A DNA stretch of 64,000 bases from JABDEZ01 sp965276955 (GCA_965276955.1 CBDIBP010000020.1:1-64000), one strand, 5' to 3'. Shown: positions 1-9,361, counted from the stretch's first letter. A program made the numbers and translations. Notes: generated by a model not told the origin, from the letters alone.

Positions 1-3
1 TAA

Positions 4-48
4 ACCAGTGCCACGTCAGCAACTCTGATGGGCGAAATTGTAATTTAA
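4..48 (+). CDS. miaB: 3' end of miaB-like gene (partial)
   Basis: The last codons before TAA at 46-48 read TSATLMGEIVI. This resembles the conserved C-terminal TRAM-domain tail (TSATLxGE) of Bacteroidota MiaB, the tRNA 2-methylthio-N6-isopentenyladenosine methylthiotransferase. An in-frame TAA at positions 1-3 means the frame upstream must be shifted, consistent with the indels that follow. MiaB upstream of a sigma-54 activator and lptE is a synteny I recall from related genomes. The call rests on 11 residues plus context, so it is weak. Confidence 0.35.
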   Translation, partial: TSATSATLMGEIVI

Positions 49-100
49 TTATAAGTCGCGAAGCCTAACCAGCTTATGACCTACTACTTACAACTAAACA

Positions 101-1364
101 ATGGATATTCAAAGTATAAAGAACAGGTTCGGTATCATAGGCAATTCGCCTGCGCTGAACCATGCGTTAAATACGGCGGTACAGGTAGCCAACCACCGAC
201 CTATCAGTACTGATAGTAGGTGAAAGCGGTGTGGGCAAGGAGGTTTTCTCCCAACATCATACATGCCCTGTCGCCACGCAAGCACAACCCTTTTATCGCC
301 GTCAACTGCGGCGCTATACCAGAGGGCCACCATAGATAGTGAGTTGTTTGGCCATGAAAAGGGCTCTTTTACAGGTGCGGTAGATAGTCGTAAAGGCTAT
401 TTCGAGACCGTGAATGGTGGTACTATATTTCTCGATGAGATAGGTGAAATGCCATTGGGCACACAGGCTCGATTGCTGCGTGTATTGGAAACAGGCGAGT
501 TCATCCGCGTAGGTTCATCTAAAGTGCAGAAGACAGATGTACGCGTGATAGCGGCCACCAATCGCGACCTGTTGGAGTACACCCAAATGAAAAAAATTCC
601 GTGAGGATCTTTATTACAGGCTCAGCACCGTACCTATACGGGTACCTGCTCTCCGCGACAGACCCGAGGACATACCACTGTTATTCCGCAAGTTCGCATC
701 CGATTTCTCAGAGCGATATAAGACCACCTCTGTGCAGCTGGACAATGCAGCACTGCAATTGCTTACCAGCTATCCTTGGCAGGGCAACGTGCGTGAGCTG
801 AAGAATATAGCCGAACAGATATCCGTTCTGTCTATAGACAAGCAGATATCTGCCGAAAACGCTGCTGCGCTTTTTGCCGCAGCGGGAGACCAACCGTAGC
901 CTGGCCTTGCTGGCGCCAGGCAGCACCGCGCAGGGCATTGAGGGCAGTACAGCAAACTACTAATACCGAGCGCGATATACTCTACAAGTTGTTCTTCGAC
1001 CTGAAAAAAGACATGAACGACCTGAAGCAGGGCATGCTGGAAATGGCCCAGTACCAGAACTTCACCCCATCAAAGCCAATTGAGAACATGCTGCCTGTCT
1101 ATAACCCGGAAACATCGATAGCACCTTATAACAGCAATATCAACAACAATATGCCTGCCGGCAACAGTGCTCCCATTCTGCTGCCGCATAACGACCATCA
1201 TGAGGATATAGAAGAGACCCTGATGCTCACTGACCGGGAAAAAGAATTCATTACCAAGGCACTGAAAAAAACACAAAGGTCGCAGAAGGGATGCTGCAAA
1301 TGAACTGGGTATATCTGAACGCACTTTGTACCGAAAAATAAAAGAATACGATATCAAAGAGTAA
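101..1364 (+). pseudogene. Sigma-54-dependent Fis-family transcriptional activator, frameshifted
   Basis: The pieces rebuild one AAA+ sigma-54 activator without an N-terminal receiver. In order they show Walker A GESGVGKE, the sigma-54 contact loop GSFTGA, Walker B GGTIFLDEIGEM, the arginine-finger region, and a C-terminal Fis helix-turn-helix (ELGISERTLYRKIKEYDI) ending at TAA 1362-1364. ATG at 101 gives MDIQSIKNRFGIIGNS. At least six 1-nt indels break the frame: near 195, 256, 327, 588-600 (more than one), 868 and 1267. Most sit in homopolymers, as sequencing error would. In related genomes this regulator precedes lptE, as here. If the breaks are real, the gene is dead. Confidence 0.8.
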
Positions 1365-1369
1365 CTTTG
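1362..1369 (+). promoter_or_regulatory. -7 element TAACTTTG before lptE
   Basis: TAACTTTG matches the Bacteroidota primary-sigma -7 consensus TAnnTTTG. It ends 7 nt before the lptE ATG and overlaps the upstream gene's stop codon, so lptE probably has its own near-leaderless promoter. No clear -33 TTTG is visible. Confidence 0.5.
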
Positions 1370-1376
1370 ACCACGG

Positions 1377-1880
1377 ATGAAGATGAGAAGACTGGCATAT
1401 TTATTACCAATATTCCTGCTGGCCCTGCAAAGCTGCGGCGTATATAGCTTTACCGGTGCTACCATTGAGGGCAAGAGCATCAACATACACCTGTTCGAGA
1501 ATCGGGCGCGCAATGTAGTACCCAGCCTCAGCGCCACCCTTACCGATAAGATACGCAGCCGTATACTGTCGCAAACAGGCTTGTCGCCTGTAACTACTGA
1601 CAACGCGGATTACGACATAACAGGCACCATAACCGGCTACGACGTTACCGTGAGCGGCGTGCAGAACGTGCAAGTGGCCTCTAAGAACAGGCTTACCATA
1701 ACGGTACAGGTGGTCTTCAAGAACAGGCTCAATGACAAGGCCAGCTTCACGGCACCTTTTACCCGCTTTGCCGATTTTGACGCTACCCAGGTATTGCAGA
1801 ATGTAGAGAGTGGTTTGATAGATGACATAGGAAATCAGCTTTCGGATGATATATTTAATAAAGCTTTTGTAAATTGGTAA
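1377..1880 (+). CDS. lptE: LptE-like LPS-assembly lipoprotein
   Basis: A 167-residue exported lipoprotein. It has a charged start MKMRRLAYLL, a hydrophobic segment, and a lipobox ending in Cys about residue 20 (LALQSCGVYSF). The mature part fits the Bacteroidota LptE fold family, with GVYSFTGATIEGKSINI followed by a region predicted as beta strand and helix. LptE plugs the LptD barrel in the outer membrane and helps deliver LPS to the surface. It is the only intact gene in the first 6.6 kb. It lies between the sigma-54 activator and a helical-repeat gene, followed by secG and mltG, an envelope-biogenesis neighbourhood. Assignment is from residue pattern and synteny, not a search. Confidence 0.8.
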   Translation: MKMRRLAYLLPIFLLALQSCGVYSFTGATIEGKSINIHLFENRARNVVPSLSATLTDKIRSRILSQTGLSPVTTDNADYDITGTITGYDVTVSGVQNVQVASKNRLTITVQVVFKNRLNDKASFTAPFTRFADFDATQVLQNVESGLIDDIGNQLSDDIFNKAFVNW

Positions 1881-1896
1881 TTGTATTTTTGAAATA

Positions 1897-3174
1897 ATGA
1901 TCACATCATCTTCCATACAATACATAACACGTATGCTCAACGAGCCCAGGTCGCTTACCGATATGGACAAGGAGAGTGTTGCTGCTATTATTAAGGAATA
2001 TCCCTACTTTGTACCCGCCCGGTACATGGATGCGGCTATAGCCCTTAAGAAAAAGACCTATGCCGATGAGGCAAAAGCTACTATGTGGCTATATATGGGC
2101 AACTGGCTGCTGTTCAATGATTTTACCGCAGCTGCGGCCATCGCCGAAAAGACCACTAAGACACCCGAAAAAAATAAAATTCTCATTAGCTACTGCTACC
2201 ACCGAGCCCGAGATAGTAGTAACGCCAATACCTGTAGCTAAAGAACCACAACAAGAAGTTACCCACACGATACCAAAGACCCAAGAGGAAGAGACCGTGC
2301 TGCCGGCACAGGAAGTTGTAACGGCGCAGGAAGCCATACAAGACATAGTTGAGGAATTTCCTGATGATGCTGGTCCCATAGCTGCACAAATAGTGCACCG
2401 CGAGGAAGAAGTACACGAGGAAGAAGTGTATGAGGCCGAGGTACAAAATGAGCCCGCATACAAGCCGGAGATAATACAACCCCTGCTGGTAAAAGAAGAC
2501 CTGGTGAAGCAGGAAGAAGAAGAGGAAGAACGAAACATCGCTGTATGTAGATGATGATGAAGAATATGCTCCCGATGATGACCTTATCATAAAACCGCTG
2601 AGCTACACCATAGAACAGTACGATTTTAATAAAGAACAGATAACTAACCAGGACGGCGATACACTGATACTGCCCGTTTATACCGATAATTACTTTTTCC
2701 ACCAGGGCATAAAAGGTGTCTGACGACATACCTGAGGATATGGACAACACCCAGAGACCCGCACAGGTAGCACAACCCACAACTACAACCCCTGAAGAAG
2801 ATAAAGCAAAAAGCACTAATGGTGATGATGAGTTTCTCTGAATGGCTGCAACACTTTAAGACCAAGAGCCAGAAAGAAATAGAAGAACTGGAAGACAAAA
2901 AAGGCCCTCAAAAGCATGTGGCAGCAGGAAAAACTGGCCGCTGCCAATGAAGAAGAGAACGAAGAGATACCTGAACAGGTCTTCAACATGGCGGTCAACT
3001 CCATAACCAAGGAAGAGGACCTGGCCAGCGAAGCTTTGGCACAAATACACCGCAAGCAGGGCAAGTACGACAGGGCCATAGACATGTACCGGAAACTAAG
3101 TTTGCGAAATCCGCAAAAGATCGCTTACTTTGCGCTCAAAATCGAAGAACTTTTAAAGGAAAAAAGAAGCATGA
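1897..3174 (+). pseudogene. Helical-repeat (TPR-like) protein upstream of secG, frameshifted
   Basis: The start is MITSSSIQYITRMLNEPRSL. A helical N-terminal domain (about 110 residues) leads into a long acidic, Glu/Val/Pro-rich linker. The C-terminal stretch contains a TPR-like helix pair (EALAQIHRKQGKYDRAIDMY, then FALKIEELLKEK). At least five indels split it, roughly at 2185-2205, 2530, 2717, 2820 and 2905-2915. Removing one A from the run before 3171 makes the gene end in TGA at 3172-3174, overlapping the secG ATG as ATGA, which is strong evidence that the real gene was translationally coupled to secG. The family is conserved in this position in Bacteroidota; its molecular role is unknown to me. 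Confidence 0.65.
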
Positions 3175-3477
3175 TCACAATACTAACTATACTTATCTTA
3201 CTGGCCTGCGTTGTTTTAGGATTTTTTGTACTGGTACAAAACCCCAAGGGTGGCGGGCTTACCGGCGCTTTCGGCAGCATCAGCTCCCAGGTGATGGGCG
3301 TTAAGCAATCTACCGATGTAATGGAGAAAGGCACATGGACCGCTATGGGCGTTGTTTGTACACTTTGCGTGGTATCTGTTATGTTCTACGAAAAACCTAA
3401 AAACGGACAACACCAACACCAAGCAAGGTACTACCAAGAGCGCACCTGCACAGAGCGCGCCTAAAGGCAAGAAATAG
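3171..3477 (+). CDS. secG: Preprotein translocase subunit SecG (C-terminal tail frameshifted)
   Basis: MITILTILILLACVVLGFFV is the first membrane helix, followed by the conserved LVQNPKGGGL loop and a second helix (TWTAMGVVCTLCVVSVMFY). SecG is the small auxiliary subunit of the SecYEG channel in the inner membrane. One extra A near 3398 shifts the frame. The intended hydrophilic tail is rich in Asn/Thr/Lys and ends KGKK before TAG at 3475-3477; as written the frame ends at 3464. A hairpin terminator follows at 3501. Both membrane helices are intact, so even the shifted product might function. Confidence 0.85.
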
Positions 3478-3500
3478 TTTAACCTAAAATATATCAATTA

Positions 3501-3535
3501 CCCGCGCATTTATATGCCGCGGGTTTTTATTTTTA
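3501..3535 (+). terminator. Rho-independent terminator after secG
   Basis: Stem CCCGCG (3501-3506) pairs with CGCGGG (3518-3523) and is followed by a T-rich tract (TTTTTATTTTT) to 3535. It separates secG from mltG. Confidence 0.7.
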
Positions 3536-3539
3536 TACC

Positions 3540-4586
3540 ATGGCGCGGAAAAAGAAAAAATGCTGCACGCAAAGGGTTGCTCATCACACTGGCCGTAGTG
3601 GGCTGCGTGGCACTTTACTTTTTGTACAGGGTCTTTGGACCCAATACCGGCTCCTTCAGCACGGGGCAGTACCTGTACATACACACCGGCGCCAGCTACG
3701 AGGCCGTAAAGCAGACCCTGGAGCAAGATGGCTTTGTACGGAAACATCAACACTTTTGATGCTGTGGCACAGCGGGCCAACTACCCAGAGCACATACACC
3801 CCGGCAAGTACCACATACACCCTGGCATGAGCAACTATGCCATAGTAAAGCTGCTGCACGGCGGCCACCAGGAGCAAAGTGCGGCTGGTCATCAACAAGC
3901 TGCGCACGCGGCAGGACTTTATTACCCTCATCAGCACCAACCTCGAAGCCGATAGTACCGTGCTCCGGCGCATGTTTCACGACCCGGTGTACCTCTCGCA
4001 GTTCGGCCTCGATACCAATACTGCTATGTGTGCCATCATGCCCGATACCTACAACTTTTACTGGGCCACCAGTGCCGACAATGCCTTCAGGAAGATAGAG
4101 AGGAACTATGTGCGTTTCTGGGACACCAGAGGCGCGTGCAGCAGGCCCACCAAGCACCACCTGAGCCCCGCCCAGGCTGTTATTGTAGCCTCTATAGTAG
4201 ATGAGGAGAGCAACAAGAACGATGAGAAGCCCAATATAGCCAGTGTGTACCTCAACCGCCCTGGCCAAGGGCATGAAACTGCAGGCCGACCCTACCGTAA
4301 AGTTTGCTGTGGGCGATTTTACCCTGCGCCGCATCACCGGCACCCACCTGCAGTTCGCCTCGCCGTACAAATACCTATATGTATGCCGGGCTGCCACCGG
4401 GCCCTATATGCACCCCCGCGGTCAGCAGTATAGAGGCTGTGCTCAGTGCGCCCAAGACCACCTACCTGTACTTTTGTGCTAAGCAAGATTTTAGCGGGTA
4501 TCACAATTTTGCCACGACGTATGCCGACCAGATAAAAAAATGCCCATCTGTACCAGCAGGCGCTGGATGCAAGGGGGATACATTAA
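3540..4586 (+). pseudogene. mltG: MltG/YceG-like endolytic murein transglycosylase, frameshifted
   Basis: A basic N-terminus (MARKKKK) leads to one membrane helix (LLITLAVVGCVALYFLYRVF) and then a periplasmic YceG domain. The signature ASIVDEESNKNDEKPNIASV carries the catalytic Glu region. It is followed by the conserved NRL..GMKLQADPTVKFA block and the C-terminal PGPICTPAVSSIEAVL block. MltG cleaves nascent glycan strands and helps set peptidoglycan chain length. About six indels break it, near 3565, 3738, 3875, 4260, 4370 and 4540. The intended C-terminus is ALDARGIH with TAA at 4584-4586. Length (about 345 residues if repaired) is normal for the family. Confidence 0.8.
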
Positions 4587-5141
4587 TTTTCTTTTCGTAA
4601 GCGCCACTACTTTTCAAGGAGGGGCCGGGGGGTGGTTGTCATATAATTATTTTCCCATCGAATCTTTAATTTTTTCCGGTTTAGTAGTAAAAAATAAAAC
4701 CGGTAATTATTGAGTAGGTGTGGGCTGAAAATGTAGGCCAGGCAATAGTTATGTGTTTATAGTTAATTTCTGGCATTACCGAATAATTTCCGGTTTTTAC
4801 TCCAGCCGGAAATGCGGAACGGGCGCTGCTGGTAATTTTGTGCTGACCTGGCATTTAGCGGTAAATGGTTTGCAGGTTGTAATTGCGGCTACAAGTTACG
4901 GTGCCGGTGCGTTGTGATAAAAAGAAGATATACACAGTTCCACGGATGGGAATGTTTCACGGGCGTTGCAGCGGTGTGTCGGGGGTACTCGTTATAACGA
5001 GTTATAACGAGGACCAGTATGGCTATACGCAACACGATAATGACGGCAATCTGAAGGTCGCCCTACCCTTAGGACGAAGTCAGAAAATAAAACTTCGCCC
5101 AGCGGTGTTGGGTAAATTATTTCCAAGACTTGACTCACTAA
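4587..5141. other. 555-bp gap with CCGG-armed hairpins
   Basis: I see no convincing gene. The gap holds two hairpins with CCGG arms: CCGGTTT 4676-4682 with AAACCGG 4697-4703, and ATTTCCGG 4786-4793 with CCGGAAAT 4806-4813. A 14-bp palindrome CTCGTTATAACGAG (4988-5001) is followed by a second TTATAACGAG (5002-5011). A weak hairpin (ACGAAGT 5072-5078 with ACTTCG about 5090-5095) may terminate the minus-strand gene that ends at 5142. Confidence 0.5.
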
Positions 5142-5690
5142 TTACCGTAAATGTTTCCATTTTGTCGCTTTATCACGATGTTCGCCATAATTTGAAAACA
5201 ATCCAGGCTCAAAGAAAATTGTACTTATCAATTCAAGCAGCTTATTTGCTTTCAATAAACCACCAGTATGTTCTGGTTCTATCGCGATAGTGAAGCCCCA
5301 TAGCCTCTGCAATATCCAAGAAATTAATGGTCTATCCGGTGTAAGCATTCTTTTGATTTGCTCATCAGATAAATACGAAAATTCTTTCCACCTTCCTGAA
5401 TTTAGTGGGTTGTCGATAGTGAAGAAATCAAGATCAATATCAAAATAGACATTCTGTTTATCGGACGATAAAAGATATGCTTCCAAATCTTCATAGTCCC
5501 TAAATTTCTTTACGACATGGTTGCCTCCATATTTATCAACAAAAACTTCATTTTCCCAGTCAGATTCAAAAGTACCTTGTCGGCAATGCAAATAAATATC
5601 TCCTATTAGATTTAGATATGCAGCAGAGAAAATATGAGTATCGTTTAGACTTCTCAAACCAGTCCAACAATATGAGGCCAAGTCAAAGTT
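5142..5690 (-). pseudogene. UPF0489-like protein, N-terminally truncated
   Basis: About 180 residues remain. The segment NVYFDIDLDFFTID, with a preceding helical part (FSAAYLNLIGDIYLHC) and the C-terminal IAIEPEHTGGLLKANKLLEL, resembles the UPF0489 family. Characterised members (OspR, FlmR) are metal-dependent peptide arginases that convert arginine to ornithine in ribosomal peptides; the DxDxDFF motif is the likely metal site. The N-terminal half, which normally carries further metal ligands, is absent: at about 5690 the sequence switches into a KAS III gene in another frame. This is therefore a 3' remnant or one side of a misjoin. Family assignment is from memory of motifs and is moderate. 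Confidence 0.45.
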
Positions 5691-6592
5691 ATGGGTGAAT
5701 CCTTAAATCCATAAAGTCCATAAAGATGCGACAAGATCGCATCATCCATTTTCTCATTTGCCTGATGGAGCAGTATCTTATCTATAGCATCGATAAAGAG
5801 ACCGGTTTTATCAATACATTCTTTTATAGTGACTGGAACTGTTCTCAGGGCGTTCTCATAAAGCTTCCTGCCATTCATTTTAAGGTATGTTTCACCGCCT
5901 GAATATGCGGGATCTGAAGACCTCCCCATCTGCAGGACATAAGCAAGCTCATCAGTATAGGACTTAGTAACATGTGCCAATATGCCGATGGGACCATCGC
6001 TTTGAACAGCCTCTAAAATTATGGCGCCCGCACCATCGGCATATATCATGCTGTCCCTGTCGTGTGGGTCGCATACCCGGGATAACGTTTCTGCGCCCAC
6101 TACAAGCACTCTTTTAGCCATTCCCGCGCGGATAAAGATATCAGCCTGTATCACCCCTTGCAACCAACCCGCACATCCAAACGGGAGGTCTATGGCAACG
6201 GTATGAGGATCGTGGATCTGAAGATGATGTTTAAACCCTGGATGCGAGCGAAGGCACGAGGCTGCTGCGACGGTTGTTGGCAGGGATGTCGCCAAAATTA
6301 TGAGCGACTATTATGTAATCAAGTGATGCCGGATCTACCGATGAGGAGGTTAAAGCTTCACGGGCGGCGAAAAAAGCCAATATCTGATGTCATCAGGTCG
6401 TCGGTGACATATCTCCTTTCCTTTATTTCCCGTTATCTTTTCAAATTGCCTGATGATGTCGGCATTTGATCTTTCAATTTTTTCCCCATTAGTATCTAAA
6501 AAAATGTTTTCAAGAAAATGGTCATTGGGAATTTTCCTTGTTGGGATATAACAGCCGCTGCCAATAATAACCGAGTAAATTCCGCGCTCCAT
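5690..6592 (-). pseudogene. 3-oxoacyl-ACP synthase III (KAS III) family, frameshifted and 3'-truncated
   Basis: The start MERGIYSVIIGSGCYIPTRK is typical of Bacteroidota KAS III-like enzymes. The nucleophile motif DLPFGCAGWLQG and the His motif LLHQANEKMDDAI are present. Three extra bases disrupt the frame, all in homopolymers: near 6430 (AAA run), 6376 (T run) and 6234 (T run). After YGLYGFKDSPI the conserved C-terminal part, including the catalytic Asn (GN..), is missing and sequence of a UPF0489-like gene begins. These enzymes condense acyl-CoA with malonyl-ACP. Without the Asn and C-terminus the product cannot be active. Confidence 0.75.
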
Positions 6593-6616
6593 TAGTTTTG
6601 ATTTTTACAGATAATC

Positions 6617-6656
6617 TTTGACTATTGAGTATACCTTCCCACTATTTGACTATTGA
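6617..6656. repeat. Two 12-bp direct repeats TTTGACTATTGA
   Basis: TTTGACTATTGA occurs at 6617-6628 and 6645-6656, start to start 28 bp. Both lie in the KAS III upstream region, downstream of the putative -7 box. They could be regulator sites or a small duplication. Confidence 0.6.
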
Positions 6657-6664
6657 TCGGGGCG

Positions 6665-6672
6665 CAAACTTA
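6665..6672 (-). promoter_or_regulatory. -7 element TAAGTTTG upstream of KAS III
   Basis: On the minus strand TAAGTTTG fits TAnnTTTG. It lies 72 nt before the KAS III ATG, giving a leader that would contain both 12-bp repeats. Confidence 0.35.
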
Positions 6673-6883
6673 TAGTGGAGAAATAAAAAAAGCAAAATTT
6701 TCTATGCTTTTTTGTCAGCATTAAATAGATAGGTCTAAACGAACAAAGTTTAATCGAGGATGAATTGATCTTTGGGGGGGATAGCGCATGTGAGTTCCCG
6801 ATCGATATCGAATATCTTTTGCAGCTTTTTGTAAGTGACAAGAATGTTAGGGCATGGCCAAGGGTTCCCCACTCTTTTTTTAT

Positions 6884-9361
6884 CTACAATCCCGGAAAAT
6901 CCTTCTTGAATTGCTGGAAGACCTTTTCTATGATGTCGCGGATGTAGCGGGCGTTCTTTGATATTTCGGCCATGTCGGCGGGTACAGCTTCCATTTTGCG
7001 GATGACGGCCTTGAGGGCTACGATGCCCATGTAGTCTATAGCGGGTTTTATTTTGTGTGCCTGCTTGCCTACTGTTTCCCAGTCCTTTTGGGCCATGGCC
7101 TTATCGAGCATGTCAATATCAGCAGGCACGGTATCCATGTAGGTGGTTAGTATCTTCTTTATGAATTCCTCATCATCGTTGGCCACAGACCACAGCAGGG
7201 AAAGGTCGTAGAGTGGCTCATCGCCATTGCAGGCAGGTTGCGCACTTGCCTCTTCGCTTTTTGCGGCAGCGGGCGCGGTGAACGATGTGGGGTATGCTGC
7301 GCTCTTGAGTGCCATGTACAGCATCTTCTCGGTATAGGGCTTGCTGATGTAGCCGTTCATACCGGCCTTCATGTACCGTTCGGAATCGCCCTTGAGGGCA
7401 TTGGCCGTAAGGGCTATGATGGGTATGGACGCTTTTTGCTTGTCGGGCATCTCGCGTATAAGGCCGGTGGCGGTAATGCCATCCATTTCGGGCATCTGTA
7501 TGTCCATCAGTATCATGTCGTAGTCGTGGGCGCGCAGCTTGTCTATGGCCTCCAGACCGTTGCTGGCAATATCTACCTCTATACCCCAGGCCTCCAGCAT
7601 ATGCTTCACCAGGAACTGGTTGAGCACTACATCCTCGGCCACCAGCACCTTGCGGATACCAGTATCGGTTATCTCCTCATCGTCCTTCTTATCCTCGGGC
7701 AGCATAGATACATCGCCCGGCAGGTACTTGATGGTAAAGGAGAACACCGTGCCCTCGTTGATGACGCTATGTACGTTCACTTCCCCACCCTGCATCTCTA
7801 TAAGGCTCTTGCAGATGGAGAGGCCAAGGCCGGTGCCACCGTAGCGACGCGCAATATCGGTAGAGGCCTGTACAAAGGGATCGAAGATCTCTTCTATGCG
7901 CTCTTGCCCTATGCCTATGCCGGTATCAGCCACGGAGAACATGACCACCACATAGTTGCCCTCGCTGTGCAGTTTGGCTGATATTACTATTTTGCCTTGC
8001 ACTGTGAACTTGAGGGCATTGCCCAGCAGGTTGTTCAGTATCTGCCCCAGGCGATACGGATCGCCCACCACAACAAGGTGTGCAGGCAAGTGATCTTCGA
8101 ACTTGAGGGCTATGAGTTTTTCCTCAGCCTTGTACTCAAAGGACTGCATGGTGAGGAGCACCTTGTCGGCCAGGCGGAAGGGTATGTGCTCGAGCTCGAA
8201 CTTGCCAGAGGCTATCTTCTCTACATCGAGTACATCATTCACTATCACCAGCAGATTGTTGGCCGACTCTGTGATGAGGCGCACATAGTTTTTCTGCTCT
8301 ACACTTAGGTGGCTCTTGTCGAGCAGACGGGCTACGCCGAGGATGCCGTTCATGGGGGTGCGTATCTCGTGGCTCATATTGGCCAGGAATATCTCTTTAG
8401 CTTTGGATGCCTGGTCGGTCATCTGCTTGGCTATCATGAGCTCTTTCTCGGCCTTTATACGGTCTGTAATGTCTTGAGAGAACCCAATGATGTATGGATC
8501 TACACCCTCTTCCTCCACCATGTAGTTCTCATAGAGCAGGAACAGCTGTGCACCCGTCCTGTCGAGGACGCGGAACACACCTTTGGAGCGGCCGGTGTCT
8601 ATAACCTTGGCTAGGTAATCGGGGGCAAAATTAGGCCTGTCTTTTGCTGGTATGAAGTCGGTAAGCAGCTCACCCAGCATGTCGTTGACCCGGTAGCCCA
8701 GCAGTTTGCATATGGCAGGGTTTACTGTCAATATCCGGCCCTGCAGGTCGTGCGTACATATGAGCGCCTGGCTGTAGCTGAACAGGTCGCGGTACCGCTT
8801 TTCGTTCTTTTTTACTTGTTCTTCTATAAGTTTGCGCTCTGTGATGTTGATACCGTATCCTATTACGATCTCTACGTTCCCGGCCTCGTCGAGCACGGGG
8901 TACAGGTTGCGGTAATGGTATTCGGTCTGCCCTTGTTTGTTGATCAGTTTTTCTTCCCAGCTGTATAGCTCCCTGGTGCGCAGGGCAATATCAAAAACAA
9001 GGTCGCGCTGATCGGCCATGGCGAGGGGCTTGTTCTTATAGAGGCAATATTCCCGGTCGGTCTTACCTATCATCCATTTCCGCAGTTCGTTATCTTTTAT
9101 AGCAACAGGGTTGATGTACACATACCTGTGCTGCGCATCGAACACAGCAATATCGGCAGGAATGTTATTGAGTACATTTTCGTAGAACTTGCGCTGCTGC
9201 TCCAGTATGTTGTCTACAGCCAGGCCATGGTGGCGGGCCATTTGTAGTCGTAATGCGGCTATCTCTTTATCTTTTTCTGCCAACTGCTCCTCTACCTGCT
9301 GGCGGCCAGCTCTTTCCTGCTCCAGCAGCTTTTTAATATCATCATTGATCTCTTTATCCAT
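6884..9361 (-). CDS. Hybrid sensor histidine kinase (PAS-PAS-HisKA-HATPase-REC-Hpt)
   Basis: The ATG at 9361 (MDKEINDDIKKLLEQ) is preferred over an upstream in-frame start, because the extra 25 residues look untranslated; this gives 825 residues. Order: coiled coil (about 1-45), PAS (about 55-175), PAS (about 190-300), HisKA with SHEIRTP (His about 331), HATPase with DTGIGIG and GGTGLGLS, receiver with LMDIQMPEMDG (Asp about 620), and a C-terminal Hpt domain with KQAHKIKP (His about 769). No membrane segment is evident, so the sensor is probably cytoplasmic. All phosphorelay residues are present. No partner response regulator is adjacent. First fully open gene after the damaged region. Confidence 0.93.
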   Translation of the reverse strand: MDKEINDDIKKLLEQERAGRQQVEEQLAEKDKEIAALRLQMARHHGLAVDNILEQQRKFYENVLNNIPADIAVFDAQHRYVYINPVAIKDNELRKWMIGKTDREYCLYKNKPLAMADQRDLVFDIALRTRELYSWEEKLINKQGQTEYHYRNLYPVLDEAGNVEIVIGYGINITERKLIEEQVKKNEKRYRDLFSYSQALICTHDLQGRILTVNPAICKLLGYRVNDMLGELLTDFIPAKDRPNFAPDYLAKVIDTGRSKGVFRVLDRTGAQLFLLYENYMVEEEGVDPYIIGFSQDITDRIKAEKELMIAKQMTDQASKAKEIFLANMSHEIRTPMNGILGVARLLDKSHLSVEQKNYVRLITESANNLLVIVNDVLDVEKIASGKFELEHIPFRLADKVLLTMQSFEYKAEEKLIALKFEDHLPAHLVVVGDPYRLGQILNNLLGNALKFTVQGKIVISAKLHSEGNYVVVMFSVADTGIGIGQERIEEIFDPFVQASTDIARRYGGTGLGLSICKSLIEMQGGEVNVHSVINEGTVFSFTIKYLPGDVSMLPEDKKDDEEITDTGIRKVLVAEDVVLNQFLVKHMLEAWGIEVDIASNGLEAIDKLRAHDYDMILMDIQMPEMDGITATGLIREMPDKQKASIPIIALTANALKGDSERYMKAGMNGYISKPYTEKMLYMALKSAAYPTSFTAPAAAKSEEASAQPACNGDEPLYDLSLLWSVANDDEEFIKKILTTYMDTVPADIDMLDKAMAQKDWETVGKQAHKIKPAIDYMGIVALKAVIRKMEAVPADMAEISKNARYIRDIIEKVFQQFKKDFPGL

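Noticed and set aside
4945..4960. AATGTTTCACGGGCG as a parS-like site
   Set aside because: The parS palindrome TGTTTCACGTGAAACA needs a second arm, which is absent here, and parAB lie 36 kb away.
4883..5290. 135-codon plus-strand frame overlapping the UPF0489-like fragment
   Set aside because: Its second half is the antisense of the UPF0489-like gene; no motif and no start signal.
7238..7981. 247-codon plus-strand frame antisense to the hybrid kinase
   Set aside because: It is the shadow of a well-supported gene with kinase and receiver motifs in the other strand.
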